From RBG-16-64-43 sp035288225 (lineage in GTDB: Bacteria; Chloroflexota; Anaerolineae; Anaerolineales; RBG-16-64-43): a stretch of DNA of 64,000 nucleotides. Within the stretch, counting starts at the first letter, position 1. Every line of letters begins with the position of its first letter. Below, in pieces: positions 45,955 to 55,266 of the stretch. The position numbers were made by a program, and so were the translations under genes. The notes beneath the pieces are model-generated. The model was given only the letters and a program-made list of their open reading frames with translations, was not told the DNA's origin and made no database searches. The stretch lies in NCBI GenBank assembly GCA_035288225.1, contig DATEAT010000007.1:1-64000 (forward strand). The letters run 5' to 3'.

Positions 45955-46949
45955 AGACTCTCTCGCGAGAGAATCTCAACCTCTGGCTGGATGGGCTGGC
46001 GGCGCAGCAGGTGCTCATCGCCCCGCACCTCGAGGCGCAAGGCGTGTTCTATCGCCCGGTGCAGCGGGCCCAGGAGATTGCCTGGGAGGCAGGCCGCCCG
46101 GTGCTCTCGGCCAAGGAATTCCTGTTTCCCCCCAGCGAACGCCTGCTCAAGGTGGAGAAGCGCGGGCCGGACATCCGTCTCGAGGCCAGCCCTTCCGCCG
46201 CGCCACAAGTGATCTTTGGCCTACGCCCGTGCGATGCGCGCGGCATCCGCGTGTTGGACGCGGCCTTCGTCGATACACCGCCGATTGACCCCCAGTATGC
46301 GAGCCGCCGTGAGAACACGCTGCTCGTGGGGCTGGCCTGTCGCAGCATGGGCGCCTCCTGCTTCTGTACCGCCGTGGGCCTGGCACCGGATGACCCGCGC
46401 GACATGGACGTGATGTTCAGCGATCGCGGGGCGACGCTGGCCGTGCAGGCCCTGACCCCGCGCGGCGAGGCGCTCATCGCCAACCTGGCGCTGGTCGAGG
46501 AGCCAGGGGAAGTGGCGCCCGCCTCGCGACGAGAGGTGAGCGGCCTGCCAACGGCCGAGGCTTGGAAAGAGAGTTACAGCGACGCGCGATGGGCCAAGCA
46601 CGGCGAGCGCTGCCTGAGCTGCCGCCTGTGCGCTTACGTCTGCCCCACCTGCCGCTGTTACGACGTACGCGATGAGGCGCTGCCCTCCCCGCCGGGCGAG
46701 GCACACTTCGAGCGGTTGCGCACATGGGATAGCTGCACGCGGGAAGGCTACCGGCGCACGGCCGGCGGGCACAACCCGCGCGCGGCTTCGGGCAGCCGCC
46801 TGCGCAACCGGCTGCTGTGCAAGTTCGTCTACTACCCGCATCAGTATGGCCCTGCCGCCTGCACCGGTTGCGGTCGCTGCCTCGACGCATGCCCGGTGAA
46901 CCTCGACCTGCTCGAGATTGGCGGCGCGCTTCAGGAGGCTGCCCAATGA
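45951..46949 (+). CDS. 4Fe-4S dicluster protein, FlxC/AsrA-like
   Basis: 332 residues. An N-terminal domain (IFGLRPCDARGIRVLDAAF, CRSMGASCFCT) like that of anaerobic sulfite reductase subunit A or hydrogenase beta subunits precedes two ferredoxin motifs: CLSCRLCAYVCPTCRCYD (near residue 221) and CTGCGRCLDACPVNLD (near residue 304). The function is electron transfer in the Hdr-Flx complex. The start overlaps the preceding stop by 4 nt and has GGAGGAGAG upstream. The AsrA resemblance means a sulfite-reductase-like role is possible, but no siroheme subunit is present. Confidence 0.85.
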   Translation: MKTLSRENLNLWLDGLAAQQVLIAPHLEAQGVFYRPVQRAQEIAWEAGRPVLSAKEFLFPPSERLLKVEKRGPDIRLEASPSAAPQVIFGLRPCDARGIRVLDAAFVDTPPIDPQYASRRENTLLVGLACRSMGASCFCTAVGLAPDDPRDMDVMFSDRGATLAVQALTPRGEALIANLALVEEPGEVAPASRREVSGLPTAEAWKESYSDARWAKHGERCLSCRLCAYVCPTCRCYDVRDEALPSPPGEAHFERLRTWDSCTREGYRRTAGGHNPRAASGSRLRNRLLCKFVYYPHQYGPAACTGCGRCLDACPVNLDLLEIGGALQEAAQ

Positions 46950-47791
46950 GCACAGCCGACGGCACCGATCCGATGTATCCACTCCTGGGGCGATTGGTTT
47001 CCAGCCGCGACATGGGGCGCGAGATCAAACTGCTCGGGGTGAAGCTGCTCAATGGAACACAGCCCCGCTTTCCAGCCTATGCGCCGGGTCAGTTCGCCTT
47101 CCTTTCGGCGTTCGGAATCGGCGAGGCGCCCTTCGGGCTGGCCTCCACCACCGAACGAGGCGAAGTGCTTGAGTTCGCCGTGCAGCGCCTGGGCTCCGTG
47201 ACGACCGGCCTGCACGAGCTGGCCGAGGGCGATGCGCTGGGGGTGCGCGGCCCCCTGGGCAACACCTTCCCGATGGAGGCCTTCCAGCACAAGAACTTGC
47301 TCGTGCTCGGCGGCGGCATCGGCGGCGCGCCGTTGCGCCCGCTGATTCACAGCGTACTCGACCACCGCCAGGATTATGGTCAATTGACCATTCTGTGGGC
47401 AGCCCGCCACCCCTCGCTGCTCATATTCCGCGACGAATACGAAAGTTGGCGCGCCGCGCCGCACACCGAGCTGCACCTGACCGTGGATGAGGCGGATGCC
47501 GCGTGGGATCATCACGTGGGCCTGATGACCGATCTTGTGCGGCAGGTGGCGCCCTCAGCCGCCAACACCATCGCCATCACCTGCGGGCCGCCGATTATGA
47601 TCTATCACGTCGACAAGCTGCTCAGCGAACTGGGCTTCGCGCCCGAGCAGCGCTACGTCACGCTCGAGGCGCGCATGCACTGCGGCCTGGGCAAGTGCGG
47701 ACGATGTAATATGGGCGAGCTCTTGGTGTGCCGCGACGGGCCGGTCTTTTCTATGGCCCAGGTCGGCAACTTCTTGGAGAGTTACCTGTAG
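46946..47791 (+). CDS. FlxA-like FAD/NAD(P)-binding oxidoreductase
   Basis: 281 residues, ferredoxin-NADP reductase fold as in PyrK/AsrB/FlxA: FAD region YAPGQFAFLSAFGIGEAPFGLAS, phosphate loop RGPLGNTFP, NAD(P) site VLGGGIGGAPLRPLI, and a C-terminal [2Fe-2S] motif CGLGKCGRCNMG...CRDGPVF. It should oxidise NAD(P)H and feed electrons to the Fe-S subunits. CAGGAGG lies 7-13 nt before the ATG, and the start overlaps the previous stop by 4 nt. It is the last gene of the operon. Confidence 0.88.
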   Translation: MSTADGTDPMYPLLGRLVSSRDMGREIKLLGVKLLNGTQPRFPAYAPGQFAFLSAFGIGEAPFGLASTTERGEVLEFAVQRLGSVTTGLHELAEGDALGVRGPLGNTFPMEAFQHKNLLVLGGGIGGAPLRPLIHSVLDHRQDYGQLTILWAARHPSLLIFRDEYESWRAAPHTELHLTVDEADAAWDHHVGLMTDLVRQVAPSAANTIAITCGPPIMIYHVDKLLSELGFAPEQRYVTLEARMHCGLGKCGRCNMGELLVCRDGPVFSMAQVGNFLESYL

Positions 47792-47827
47792 AGGGAAACC
47801 GCCACGCGCGGGAGAGGGCGGGGCACA

Positions 47828-47857
47828 TATGCGGGTCGCCATCTGGCGACCCGCATA
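47828..47857. terminator. 13-bp hairpin terminator after the Hdr-Flx operon
   Basis: TATGCGGGTCGCC pairs with GGCGACCCGCATA around ATCT. It lies midway between the convergent flxA-like gene and the sensor kinase gene. No long U-tract is present. Confidence 0.6.
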
Positions 47858-47886
47858 CGATTCGTGCTGCACAGGGGCCGTCCGGG

Positions 47887-49773
47887 TCAGGCAGCCCGCG
47901 CGGGTTCCGGGGCTGCAGTCTCCAGGGGAAGCACAACAGTGAAAGTGGTGCCGCGTCCTTCCTCGCTTTGCACGCTGATCAACCCCCCAAAGGAATCCAC
48001 CAGACGCTTGACGATGCTCAGGCCCAGGCCGGTGCCCACGATCCCGGAGTGGCGCGCATTGGAGGCGCGGAAGAATTCTTCCCACAGGCGCGGCATCTCG
48101 TCCCGCGGAATGCCCATGCCGGTATCGGCGATCACCACCTCGGCCGAGGTGGCGCGCAGACCGACGCGCACCTCCACCTGCCCGTCGGCCGGGGTGTATT
48201 TGACCGCGTTGCCAATCAGATTCTCAAGGACGCCCGCCAACCCGTCGTGTGTCGCGCGCACGTCCACCTTCCCCGGCGGCAAGCGCACGCGCAGCCCCAC
48301 CCGTTTGACCTTGGCGGCCGCTGCGTGCTGCTCGACCGCCCACTGCACCACCGCCTTGAGCTCCACCGCCTCGGTGCGCTCCTCAAAGCCCATCGTCTTG
48401 GTGGCGGCCAGGGCCAGCAGGTCGCCGATGAGTGCCATCAACCGGTCGAGGCGGCCGAGCACGCGAGCGACGATATCCTTCTGTTTGTCGCTCATCTCGC
48501 CCGACATCCCACCCAGCATGACCCGCAGCAGGCTTTGCGCGCCGCCCACCGGCGAGCGCAATTCGTGGGTCACCGTGCGCACGAACTCCGCGCGGGCCTG
48601 GTCGGCACGCTGCAGCGCCTCGTGCGCCTGGGCGTTTTCGATGGCCACCGCTCCCTCGCGTGCGATGGCCGTGACATAGTCAGCGTCGGCCGGAGTGAAG
48701 CGCCGCGGCTGATCGGCGTACACGCGCAGCACCCCCAGCGGGCGCGTGCGGCCCATGATCGGGACCACCAGGATACTGAGAATACCCTCCTGAATGACCT
48801 CGTCGGGATACTGCAAGCGGTCGTCGGCCAGCACATCATTGACGATGACCGGAGTCCCCGAGAGCACCTCGCGATCCATGGGACTGCGCGAAAGATCCAC
48901 CGGCCCTTTGCGCTGGTATTCCGCACGCAGCCCATAGGAGGCCGCCAGGATGAGCCTCTCGCCCGTTTCATCCAGCAGGCGGATGGAGGCGCGCTCCGTG
49001 GAGAGCACGTGTGCGGCGTTGCGCGCCAGGCGTTCGAGCACCTGCGGCAAGCTGAGCGTCGACGAAACGGCTTGCGTCGCCTGCAGCAAGCCCACCACTT
49101 GTCGTTCGCGTTCGCGCAGGCGGTCCATAATCGAGGCACTCAGCACGACGGTCCCCGCGGCCGCGATCCCGAAGAACCCGATTTGGGCCAGGATGAAGAG
49201 CGGCTGCCGGTAGAGGTCGGGTGGCAGGAAGGGCAGCGCCGGCAGGTTGGGCAGCACTCCGGTGGCTTCGGCGAGGGCCAGCACGATGAGCGCGCCCAGA
49301 CCGATGCTCACGGTGAGCAATGGGTGCGTTCCGGGGAACAGGATGGCCCCGATCAGCATGTGGATGAGGAAGAAAGGAATTGCCGGGCTGGTCAGGCCGC
49401 CGGTCAGATGCAGGAAGATGGCCATTGCCATCCAGTCGAGCGCCACCTGGAGAAGTACCAAGCGCCGGATGCCCCGCGAATACAGCGCCGCATCGTCCGA
49501 GAAGATCCGCCCGGTGAGCCACAAGAGAACCAGATTGTAGAAGAGAATCGTGAGACCGAGCGCGACAAGCGGCGTTTCGGGGATCGGCAGACCCAGCAGT
49601 CGAACGCAAGCCAGCGCCCCGATGAGCACGCCGGTGCCGGCCAGCCAGCGGATCTGAATCAGACGCGCACTGGTGCTGGCCACATCGCCCGGCAGCAGCC
49701 CATCGTGCCGGCTGGCGGGGATGTCGTTCTCGGGCGGGACCGCGGACAAGTCCACCTCAGGTGGTTCGGTCAC
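47887..49773 (-). CDS. Membrane GAF sensor histidine kinase
   Basis: 628 residues. Six or so membrane segments (residues 40-220), a GAF domain (residues about 240-385: LERLARNAAHVLSTERASIRLLD), then HisKA (TVTHELRSPVGGAQSL, phospho-His) and HATPase_c (VLENLIGNAVKYT, DTGMGIP, GTGLGLSI). It autophosphorylates in response to an unknown membrane or small-molecule signal. No response regulator gene adjoins it, so it is an orphan. The start is GTG 49773 with GAGAGGT upstream. Confidence 0.9.
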   Translation of the reverse strand: MTEPPEVDLSAVPPENDIPASRHDGLLPGDVASTSARLIQIRWLAGTGVLIGALACVRLLGLPIPETPLVALGLTILFYNLVLLWLTGRIFSDDAALYSRGIRRLVLLQVALDWMAMAIFLHLTGGLTSPAIPFFLIHMLIGAILFPGTHPLLTVSIGLGALIVLALAEATGVLPNLPALPFLPPDLYRQPLFILAQIGFFGIAAAGTVVLSASIMDRLRERERQVVGLLQATQAVSSTLSLPQVLERLARNAAHVLSTERASIRLLDETGERLILAASYGLRAEYQRKGPVDLSRSPMDREVLSGTPVIVNDVLADDRLQYPDEVIQEGILSILVVPIMGRTRPLGVLRVYADQPRRFTPADADYVTAIAREGAVAIENAQAHEALQRADQARAEFVRTVTHELRSPVGGAQSLLRVMLGGMSGEMSDKQKDIVARVLGRLDRLMALIGDLLALAATKTMGFEERTEAVELKAVVQWAVEQHAAAAKVKRVGLRVRLPPGKVDVRATHDGLAGVLENLIGNAVKYTPADGQVEVRVGLRATSAEVVIADTGMGIPRDEMPRLWEEFFRASNARHSGIVGTGLGLSIVKRLVDSFGGLISVQSEEGRGTTFTVVLPLETAAPEPARAA

Positions 49774-49965
49774 TTATCGACCTCTCGCGTGCGGCCATTA
49801 TCGCCAGGCCCCCTCGCGTGCGTTGCCAGCCCGGGCGACGCCGATGGTGCGGACTACGCTGCCTGCCGATTCTAGCCCAAACGGCCCACCCGCGGTGTGC
49901 GCGGCGGAACACCGCGCCGGCCACAGGCGTCTTAATCGGCAGACCCAGCAACCGGGAGGTGCCCT

Positions 49966-52353
49966 ATGCTACGCCGACCTGTGCTCTTCACCCTGCTCGC
50001 TGCGTTTTGCCTGCTCGCCCTGCCATCTGCGGTTCACGCGGATGGCATCATCATCCCCGATCCTCCGCCGCCCGACTGTCTGCCCTTCATGACTCCTTCC
50101 GAGGCGATGCCGGCCTGGCCGACACCCGTCCGCATCACGATTTGCCCTCCCCGGCCGGAATTGGCCATCGTCTATCACCGGGTGACGGTCACCATCCAGG
50201 ATCAGGTGGCCGTGACGCGCGTCGACCAGGCTTTTCGCAACGACAGCGGCATCACCGTGGAGGGAATGTACGTCTTCCCGCTCCCGCCGGAGTCCTCCGT
50301 GACCCGCTTCTCGTTGTGGGTCGGCGGCGAGAAGGTGGAGGGCAAGGTGTTGACGGCCGAAGAGGCGCGGGCCATCTATGAAGATATCGTCCGCCGCCAG
50401 CGCGACCCGGCGCTGCTCGAGTACATTGACCGCGGCGCGGTGCAGGCACGCATCTTCCCCATCGCCCCAGGCGAGACGCGCCAGATTCAACTCGAGTACA
50501 CCCAGACTTTGCCGATGACGAGCGGCCTGGTGCACTACCGCTACCCGCTCAACACCGAGAAGTTTTCGTCGCAACCACTGGAGCAGGTGAGCATCACGGT
50601 AAGCGCACGCTCGACGCAGGCGCTGCGCGCCATCTACTCCCCGTCGCATCCCATCTCTGTCACCCGCGACGGCGAACACAACTTCCGCGCCGGGTACGAA
50701 GCCTCCGGCGTGCGGCCCGACACCGACTTCGATCTGTATTACTCCACGGCCCAGAACGGCATCGGCCTTAACCTGATGACCTTTCACGACCCGGCTGGCG
50801 GCGAGGCGGATGGCTTCTTCCTCATGCTCGTCTCGCCCGGGTTGGACACCGGCGACTCGCAGGTTGCCAAAGACGTTATCTTCGTCCTCGACCGCTCGGG
50901 CAGCATGGACGGCGAGAAGTTCGATCAGGCGCAGCAGGCGGCGCAGTACGTGCTCGAGCATCTCAATTCGGAGGATCGCTTCGGCCTGATCGCCTTCAGC
51001 ACGGGCATGGAACCTTTTGCCAGTGAACTCGTGCCCGCCAGCCGGCGCAGCGAGGCGGAGCGGTGGATCGCCACACTCTCGGCGGAAGGCTCAACCGACA
51101 TTCACCGCGCATTGCTCGAGGCGGCGGCCATGGTGCGCCCCGGACGACCAACCTACCTGATCTTCCTCACCGACGGGTTGCCGACGGAGGGGGTCATCGA
51201 TCGCGAACAGATACTGCAGGCCTTTGCCTCGGCCGCCCCTTCGACGGTGCGTTTGTTTGCCTTCGGCGTAGGTTACGACGTGGACACGGTGCTGCTCGAC
51301 AGCCTGGCCCAGGCGCACCATGGCGCGACGACCTACGTCGCCCCGGGCGAGAGCCTCGAGGAGGCCGTCTCGGCGTTCTACGCGCGCATCACCAGCCCGG
51401 TGCTCACCGACCTGCAACTCGATTTCGGGCGGATCACGGCCTACGACTACTATCCGCAGGAGCTGCCCGATCTGTTTGGCGGAAGTCAGTTGGTGGTGGC
51501 CGGGCGCTACCGCGGCAACGGCAGCAGCACCATCACGCTCACCGGCCGGGTGAACAACGAATCGCGGTCGTTCAGCTACCCGGGGCAGACCTTCTCCGCG
51601 AGCGGGGGCTTGAGTGCACTCTCGCGCCTGTGGGCCACGCGCAAGATCGGCCATCTGCTCAACGAGATCCGGCTGCACGGCGCGGAGCGCGAAATGGTGG
51701 ATGCGGTGGTGGCACTCAGCGTGCGTTACGGCATCGTCACACCCTACACCTCCTACTTGGTGACCGAGCCGGAGGCCTTGAGCGCCGACAGCCGGCAACA
51801 GATCACCGATCAGGCGCTGCGCGAGCTTCAGGCGATGCCCACCCAGGTGGCGGGGGCACCGGCGGTGCAGAAGGCACAGGAACAATCCCAGTTGGCCGGC
51901 GCGCAGAGTGTACCCGCCCCGAGCCTGCCCGAAGCGCAGGATGTGGTGCGCAACGCGGGCTCGCACAGCTTCCTGCTGCGTGGCGAGGTGTGGATCGACA
52001 CCACCTTCGATGCAGGACGCATGCAGGCTGCACCCATCGCGTTCGGTTCGGCCGACTACTTCAAGCTGGCCGGGGTCTCGCCCGAGGTGGGCGCGGCGCT
52101 GGCTCTCGGCCCGCGGGTGATCGTCGTCTGGCAGGGCGCCGCGTACGAGATCGTGGCCGAGGGCGAACCCGTGGCGGCAGTGGACGTGCCGGAGCCGATC
52201 GAGCCCGGACCGATCGACCCCTCGAACCCGCCGCTGCTGCCCGACCCGGCTCAACCCGTGTCCGCTGCTCCGCTGTCATTGCCGTGTGCCTCGGCGTTGC
52301 TGCCGTTGGGGATGGTTGTGGCGCTTGGTATGGCCAATTCGCGAAAGAGGTAG
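49966..52353 (+). CDS. Surface protein with VIT and von Willebrand A domains
   Basis: 795 residues. Signal peptide (1-25, ending VHADG), a Pro-rich entry, a VIT domain (about 65-190: VTRVDQAFRNDSGITVEGMYVFPLP, RQIQLEYTQTLP), then a VWA domain with an intact MIDAS (DRSGSMDG, the Thr/Ser of STDIHRA, and FLTDGLPTEG). The C-terminus has a Pro-rich spacer and a hydrophobic segment followed by NSRKR, so it is membrane- or wall-anchored. It resembles inter-alpha-trypsin-inhibitor-like bacterial proteins. The function is probably adhesion; sortase anchoring cannot be shown because no LPXTG is present. Confidence 0.88.
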   Translation: MLRRPVLFTLLAAFCLLALPSAVHADGIIIPDPPPPDCLPFMTPSEAMPAWPTPVRITICPPRPELAIVYHRVTVTIQDQVAVTRVDQAFRNDSGITVEGMYVFPLPPESSVTRFSLWVGGEKVEGKVLTAEEARAIYEDIVRRQRDPALLEYIDRGAVQARIFPIAPGETRQIQLEYTQTLPMTSGLVHYRYPLNTEKFSSQPLEQVSITVSARSTQALRAIYSPSHPISVTRDGEHNFRAGYEASGVRPDTDFDLYYSTAQNGIGLNLMTFHDPAGGEADGFFLMLVSPGLDTGDSQVAKDVIFVLDRSGSMDGEKFDQAQQAAQYVLEHLNSEDRFGLIAFSTGMEPFASELVPASRRSEAERWIATLSAEGSTDIHRALLEAAAMVRPGRPTYLIFLTDGLPTEGVIDREQILQAFASAAPSTVRLFAFGVGYDVDTVLLDSLAQAHHGATTYVAPGESLEEAVSAFYARITSPVLTDLQLDFGRITAYDYYPQELPDLFGGSQLVVAGRYRGNGSSTITLTGRVNNESRSFSYPGQTFSASGGLSALSRLWATRKIGHLLNEIRLHGAEREMVDAVVALSVRYGIVTPYTSYLVTEPEALSADSRQQITDQALRELQAMPTQVAGAPAVQKAQEQSQLAGAQSVPAPSLPEAQDVVRNAGSHSFLLRGEVWIDTTFDAGRMQAAPIAFGSADYFKLAGVSPEVGAALALGPRVIVVWQGAAYEIVAEGEPVAAVDVPEPIEPGPIDPSNPPLLPDPAQPVSAAPLSLPCASALLPLGMVVALGMANSRKR

Positions 52354-52358
52354 AGCCA

Positions 52359-52393
52359 TCACCACGGAGTCCACAGAGAACACAGAGCACATC
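52359..52393 (+). repeat. CACAGAG-type intergenic repeat, copy 1
   Basis: CACCACGGAGTCCACAGAG with ACACAGAG following. A related phrase lies at 53149-53184, so two copies flank the GNAT gene in the same orientation. The identity is imperfect. Confidence 0.35.
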
Positions 52394-52415
52394 TGTGGAA
52401 ACCCCTTATCTCCAG

Positions 52416-52453
52416 AAAGGCCTTGGCCCTGCACATGCAGGGCCAAGGCCTTT
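52416..52453 (+). terminator. Terminator after the VIT/VWA gene
   Basis: A perfect 17-bp stem (AAAGGCCTTGGCCCTGC / GCAGGGCCAAGGCCTTT) with an ACAT loop. Three A and three T at the base give a symmetrical, probably bidirectional terminator. Confidence 0.75.
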
Positions 52454-52548
52454 AGACTGGGGTGATTGACATGGCTTGCGTCGGATTGTAGAGTTGACGC
52501 ACTGGCCAGCCGCCATCGCGCACAGCTCATGGCCGGCAAGGAGGCACA

Positions 52549-53136
52549 ATGAGCGCCCCACGCAAACAACTGGGAACGCTGACCTTTCGCCCGGTTACCC
52601 CATCGCGCTGGAAGGATTTGGAGACCTTGTTCGGCACGCATGGCGCCTGCGCTGGATGCTGGTGCATGTGGTGGCGCCTGCCGCGCGCTGAGTTCAACGC
52701 TAAGCGTGGCGCGGGGACCAAACGCGGTCTCAAGCGATTGGTGAGCGAGGGCAAGGTCCCCGGCGTTCTGGCCTACGTGGAGGGCGTGCCCGCCGCCTGG
52801 TGCAGCATCGCTCCGCGCCGCCAGTTCCCCGGGCTCGAGCGATCGCGCATCCTCGCGCCGGTGGATAGCACGCCGGTGTGGTCCGTGGTGTGCTTCTTCG
52901 TCGCGCGCCCCTTTCGCCGCCAGGGGCTGACCGCCAAAGTGCTTGCGGCCTCCACCGAGTACGCGCACCGCCGGGGCGCACGCATCGTCGAGGGTTACCC
53001 GGTGGATATGCGCGGCAAGGTTTCCCCGGACCCGTGGGTCTATACCGGCCTGCTCTCCGCGTTCGTCCAAGCCGGGTTTGTGGAGGTGGCGCGCCGCTCG
53101 CCCACCCGGCCCATCATGAGGCACACCGCCACGTAA
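52549..53136 (+). CDS. GNAT family acetyltransferase
   Basis: 195 residues. N-terminal beta strand LTFRPVTPSRWKDLETLFG, a Cys-rich CAGCWCMWWRLPR, the acetyl-CoA site CFFVARPFRRQGLTAKVLAA, and a C-terminal strand GRIVEGYPVD-like (RIVEGYPVDMRGK). This pattern is the type often labelled GNAT acetyltransferase with a Cys/Trp-rich N-terminus. AAGGAGG lies 5-11 nt before the ATG. The substrate is unknown. Two imperfect CACAGAG-type repeats flank it. Confidence 0.83.
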   Translation: MSAPRKQLGTLTFRPVTPSRWKDLETLFGTHGACAGCWCMWWRLPRAEFNAKRGAGTKRGLKRLVSEGKVPGVLAYVEGVPAAWCSIAPRRQFPGLERSRILAPVDSTPVWSVVCFFVARPFRRQGLTAKVLAASTEYAHRRGARIVEGYPVDMRGKVSPDPWVYTGLLSAFVQAGFVEVARRSPTRPIMRHTAT

Positions 53137-53435
53137 AGCCCAAGAGCTCTCACCGCCGAGAACGCAGAGACCGCAGAGAATCTTGAGGCTGGGTGCTCCA
53201 TGCAGCGGTGGCGGCACGGCCATCGATCCCGAACCTCGTGAGTTCGAGGCGGCGGTTTGGGATTTTATGCGCGCCGGAGTCTGTCCGCGGGGGAAATGCG
53301 TGCGCGCGCCGGGCTAGCGCGGGGCGAGTGTTTGCCGGGCGCACCGATTCGTGATGCATGGGAGGGAGGGTAGCGCCCGCATCACGAGGGCCGCGCCCCC
53401 CTCTCCCAAGGTCTGGTCGTTCTGGCCGAACTCAC
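53137..53435. other. Intergenic region, no gene seen
   Basis: The gap of 299 bases contains a CACAGAG-like repeat at 53149-53184 and a small hairpin near 53224-53242 (CCTCG/CGAGG). Nothing else is recognisable. Confidence 0.4.
53149..53184 (+). repeat. CACAGAG-type intergenic repeat, copy 2
   Basis: CTCACCGCCGAGAACGCAGAG, continuing with ACCGCAGAGAATC. It is similar to 52359-52393 and downstream of the GNAT gene. Confidence 0.35.
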
Positions 53436-55010
53436 TCAGTCAATAAACGGCGAGTAGCACTCCCGTTTCTGGCCGTTGACCTCGACGGAATACAGTCCTT
53501 TGCGCTCGGACACGCGGTATGGCGTGAGCGCCTGCGCCTCCGATTGCATCAGTCGCTGGGCTCGCCAGGTCGCGACCGTGAATGATGGCCAGGGCCGCAC
53601 GCGTTGATCACGGGCATCGAATGCAGCCCGGCAAGCGAGAACTCCGCCGACCTCCGCCTGCACCCAACCCGATAGGCTGCGGTGCAGAGAAACAAGCGCG
53701 GGAACAGAATCCTCCGAGAGGCTGGCCAGATAGCCTGTATCGAGCTTCTGCCCGGCCAGCGCGCGTGCGACGTTCTGGCGAACGATGAATCCATCCACGT
53801 TGAGCGCCGCCAGCGAGAGGGCAAAGCCCAACGAGGCCACGAGGGTCACCATGGCAAACATCCTCAGTCGCTGCATGAGGTCGAGCGCCAGCAGCGCGAT
53901 CAACCACCCCCCAAGCCAGAAGATGAAGACGTGGGTGTACGTGCGCAGGCGCGAGAAACCGTAAGCCGTTTCGTAAAGCTGCAGGCGCAAGTATGCCGAA
54001 ACCAGGATGGCGATGACCAGCAGCACCAGCCCGGCGCCGAAAGCCGAGAACAAGCGCTGCTCGCGCCGCTCGCCGCGCCGCGTGAGGCTGGTCAGGCCGA
54101 GGAACAGGAGCTGGCTGAGCACCGCCACCGCCACGAGCTCGCCAAAGCCACGCCGCGCATACTCCGAGTAGGTGAATCCCTCCACTGTGATGTTGGCCTG
54201 GCCGCCGAATAGGTAGCGGAACTGAATCGCAACGAAAGCCGCGAAGAGCAAGTCGACGCTGGCGAGAATAATGCCGGCCTCGGTGAAACCGAGGAAGCGC
54301 GGCAGCCACGGCTTCTCGAGCCCGATCAGTTTGTGCTCGCGGCTCGAGAAGAGAGCGTAGGCGAACACGCCGACGAGCAGGAAGGTGCCGACCAGGATGT
54401 AGGCCAGGCGGAAGATGTACTCGGGCAGGTTCTCGATGCGTAGGAATTTGAGCACCTGTTCCAGCCGGTTCGAAAACACCGGGTCCGCCGATGCCAAGAG
54501 AGCCGCGAACACGGCCAGGATAGGCAGCGCGAGCAACACACCTCGCACCACGGCCCAGCCGCGCGGCGCACCGCGGCGAGGCTCGCCCGCGCTCACCGGC
54601 TGGGCCGGGCCTGCCTGCCAAAAGCGAATCGGCCCGGCCAGCGTGTCGAGTGCAAGGCGCACGGCCCCCACCACGTAGTCGCTGACGCTGAAGCGCCACC
54701 AGGATCCGGCGATGAAAGAGTAAGCCAGCACGGCCATCAACCCTACGCAGGTGGCCGTGCTCAGGAAGAGGGTCATCGACTCGGCTCTTAGGAAGGTCAG
54801 CGAGGTAAAGACCAGGATCAGCGCGAGCAGCACCAGGTTGACGGGCGCCATGCGCACCCGCTCGCGCCACGCCAGGAACAATCCACCGCCCAGGCAGAGC
54901 AGGACAAAGACAGCGAACGAAACGCCTGGGGCCTTCTTCCAGAAGAGCAGGTCGAAAGACCAGGCCACGACCAGAGCGGTGATCCAAAAGCGGTTGGGCG
55001 ATGTGCTCAT
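53436..55010 (-). CDS. DUF4173/DUF4153-type polytopic membrane protein
   Basis: 524 residues with about 11 membrane segments. The hallmark YSEYARRGFGELVAVAVLS and AYLRLQLYETAYGFSRLR, with VDGFIVRQNVARAL in the C-terminal soluble part, are typical of DUF4173/DUF4153 proteins of unknown function. The start is ATG 55010 with GGAGG upstream (CGAGGAGGCTCGG). It is single-gene and divergent from the two-component pair. Confidence 0.82.
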   Translation of the reverse strand: MSTSPNRFWITALVVAWSFDLLFWKKAPGVSFAVFVLLCLGGGLFLAWRERVRMAPVNLVLLALILVFTSLTFLRAESMTLFLSTATCVGLMAVLAYSFIAGSWWRFSVSDYVVGAVRLALDTLAGPIRFWQAGPAQPVSAGEPRRGAPRGWAVVRGVLLALPILAVFAALLASADPVFSNRLEQVLKFLRIENLPEYIFRLAYILVGTFLLVGVFAYALFSSREHKLIGLEKPWLPRFLGFTEAGIILASVDLLFAAFVAIQFRYLFGGQANITVEGFTYSEYARRGFGELVAVAVLSQLLFLGLTSLTRRGERREQRLFSAFGAGLVLLVIAILVSAYLRLQLYETAYGFSRLRTYTHVFIFWLGGWLIALLALDLMQRLRMFAMVTLVASLGFALSLAALNVDGFIVRQNVARALAGQKLDTGYLASLSEDSVPALVSLHRSLSGWVQAEVGGVLACRAAFDARDQRVRPWPSFTVATWRAQRLMQSEAQALTPYRVSERKGLYSVEVNGQKRECYSPFID

Positions 55011-55181
55011 CCGAGCCTCCTCGACAATGGGGCACCGTGCCGACAGGCACGGCGGCGCGCACGCCCCCGATCCCGGGCGTGCTAGATCATTCTAGGGCAG
55101 CCCCAGCTCCCAAGCCAGCCCTCGGCGCACACGGTTGGAGCACCCAAGTGCTTGACGAGGGTCCCGGCCGGGGGCATCGTG

Positions 55182-55187
55182 TAAAAT
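55182..55187 (+). promoter_or_regulatory. Possible -10 element of the response regulator operon
   Basis: TAAAAT lies about 80 nt before the response regulator start. TTGACG is present but 24 nt upstream, too far for a normal promoter. Weak evidence. Confidence 0.3.
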
Positions 55188-55266
55188 CCAGGCATCCCGC
55201 GACAATCGCTGGCGAATTGCACACCCCCCGGCCAGTGTGAGTGCTCCTTGGGCCGGCGGAGGCCGC

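Noticed and set aside
45061..46949. Anaerobic sulfite reductase operon (AsrABC)
   Set aside because: The Fe-S subunits and reductase resemble AsrA and AsrB, but no siroheme-binding AsrC-like subunit is present, and HdrA and MvhD point to an Hdr-Flx complex.
47728..49875. 715-codon open frame antisense to the sensor kinase
   Set aside because: Composition (Gln, His, Arg) is a shadow pattern; the kinase on the other strand has intact catalytic motifs.
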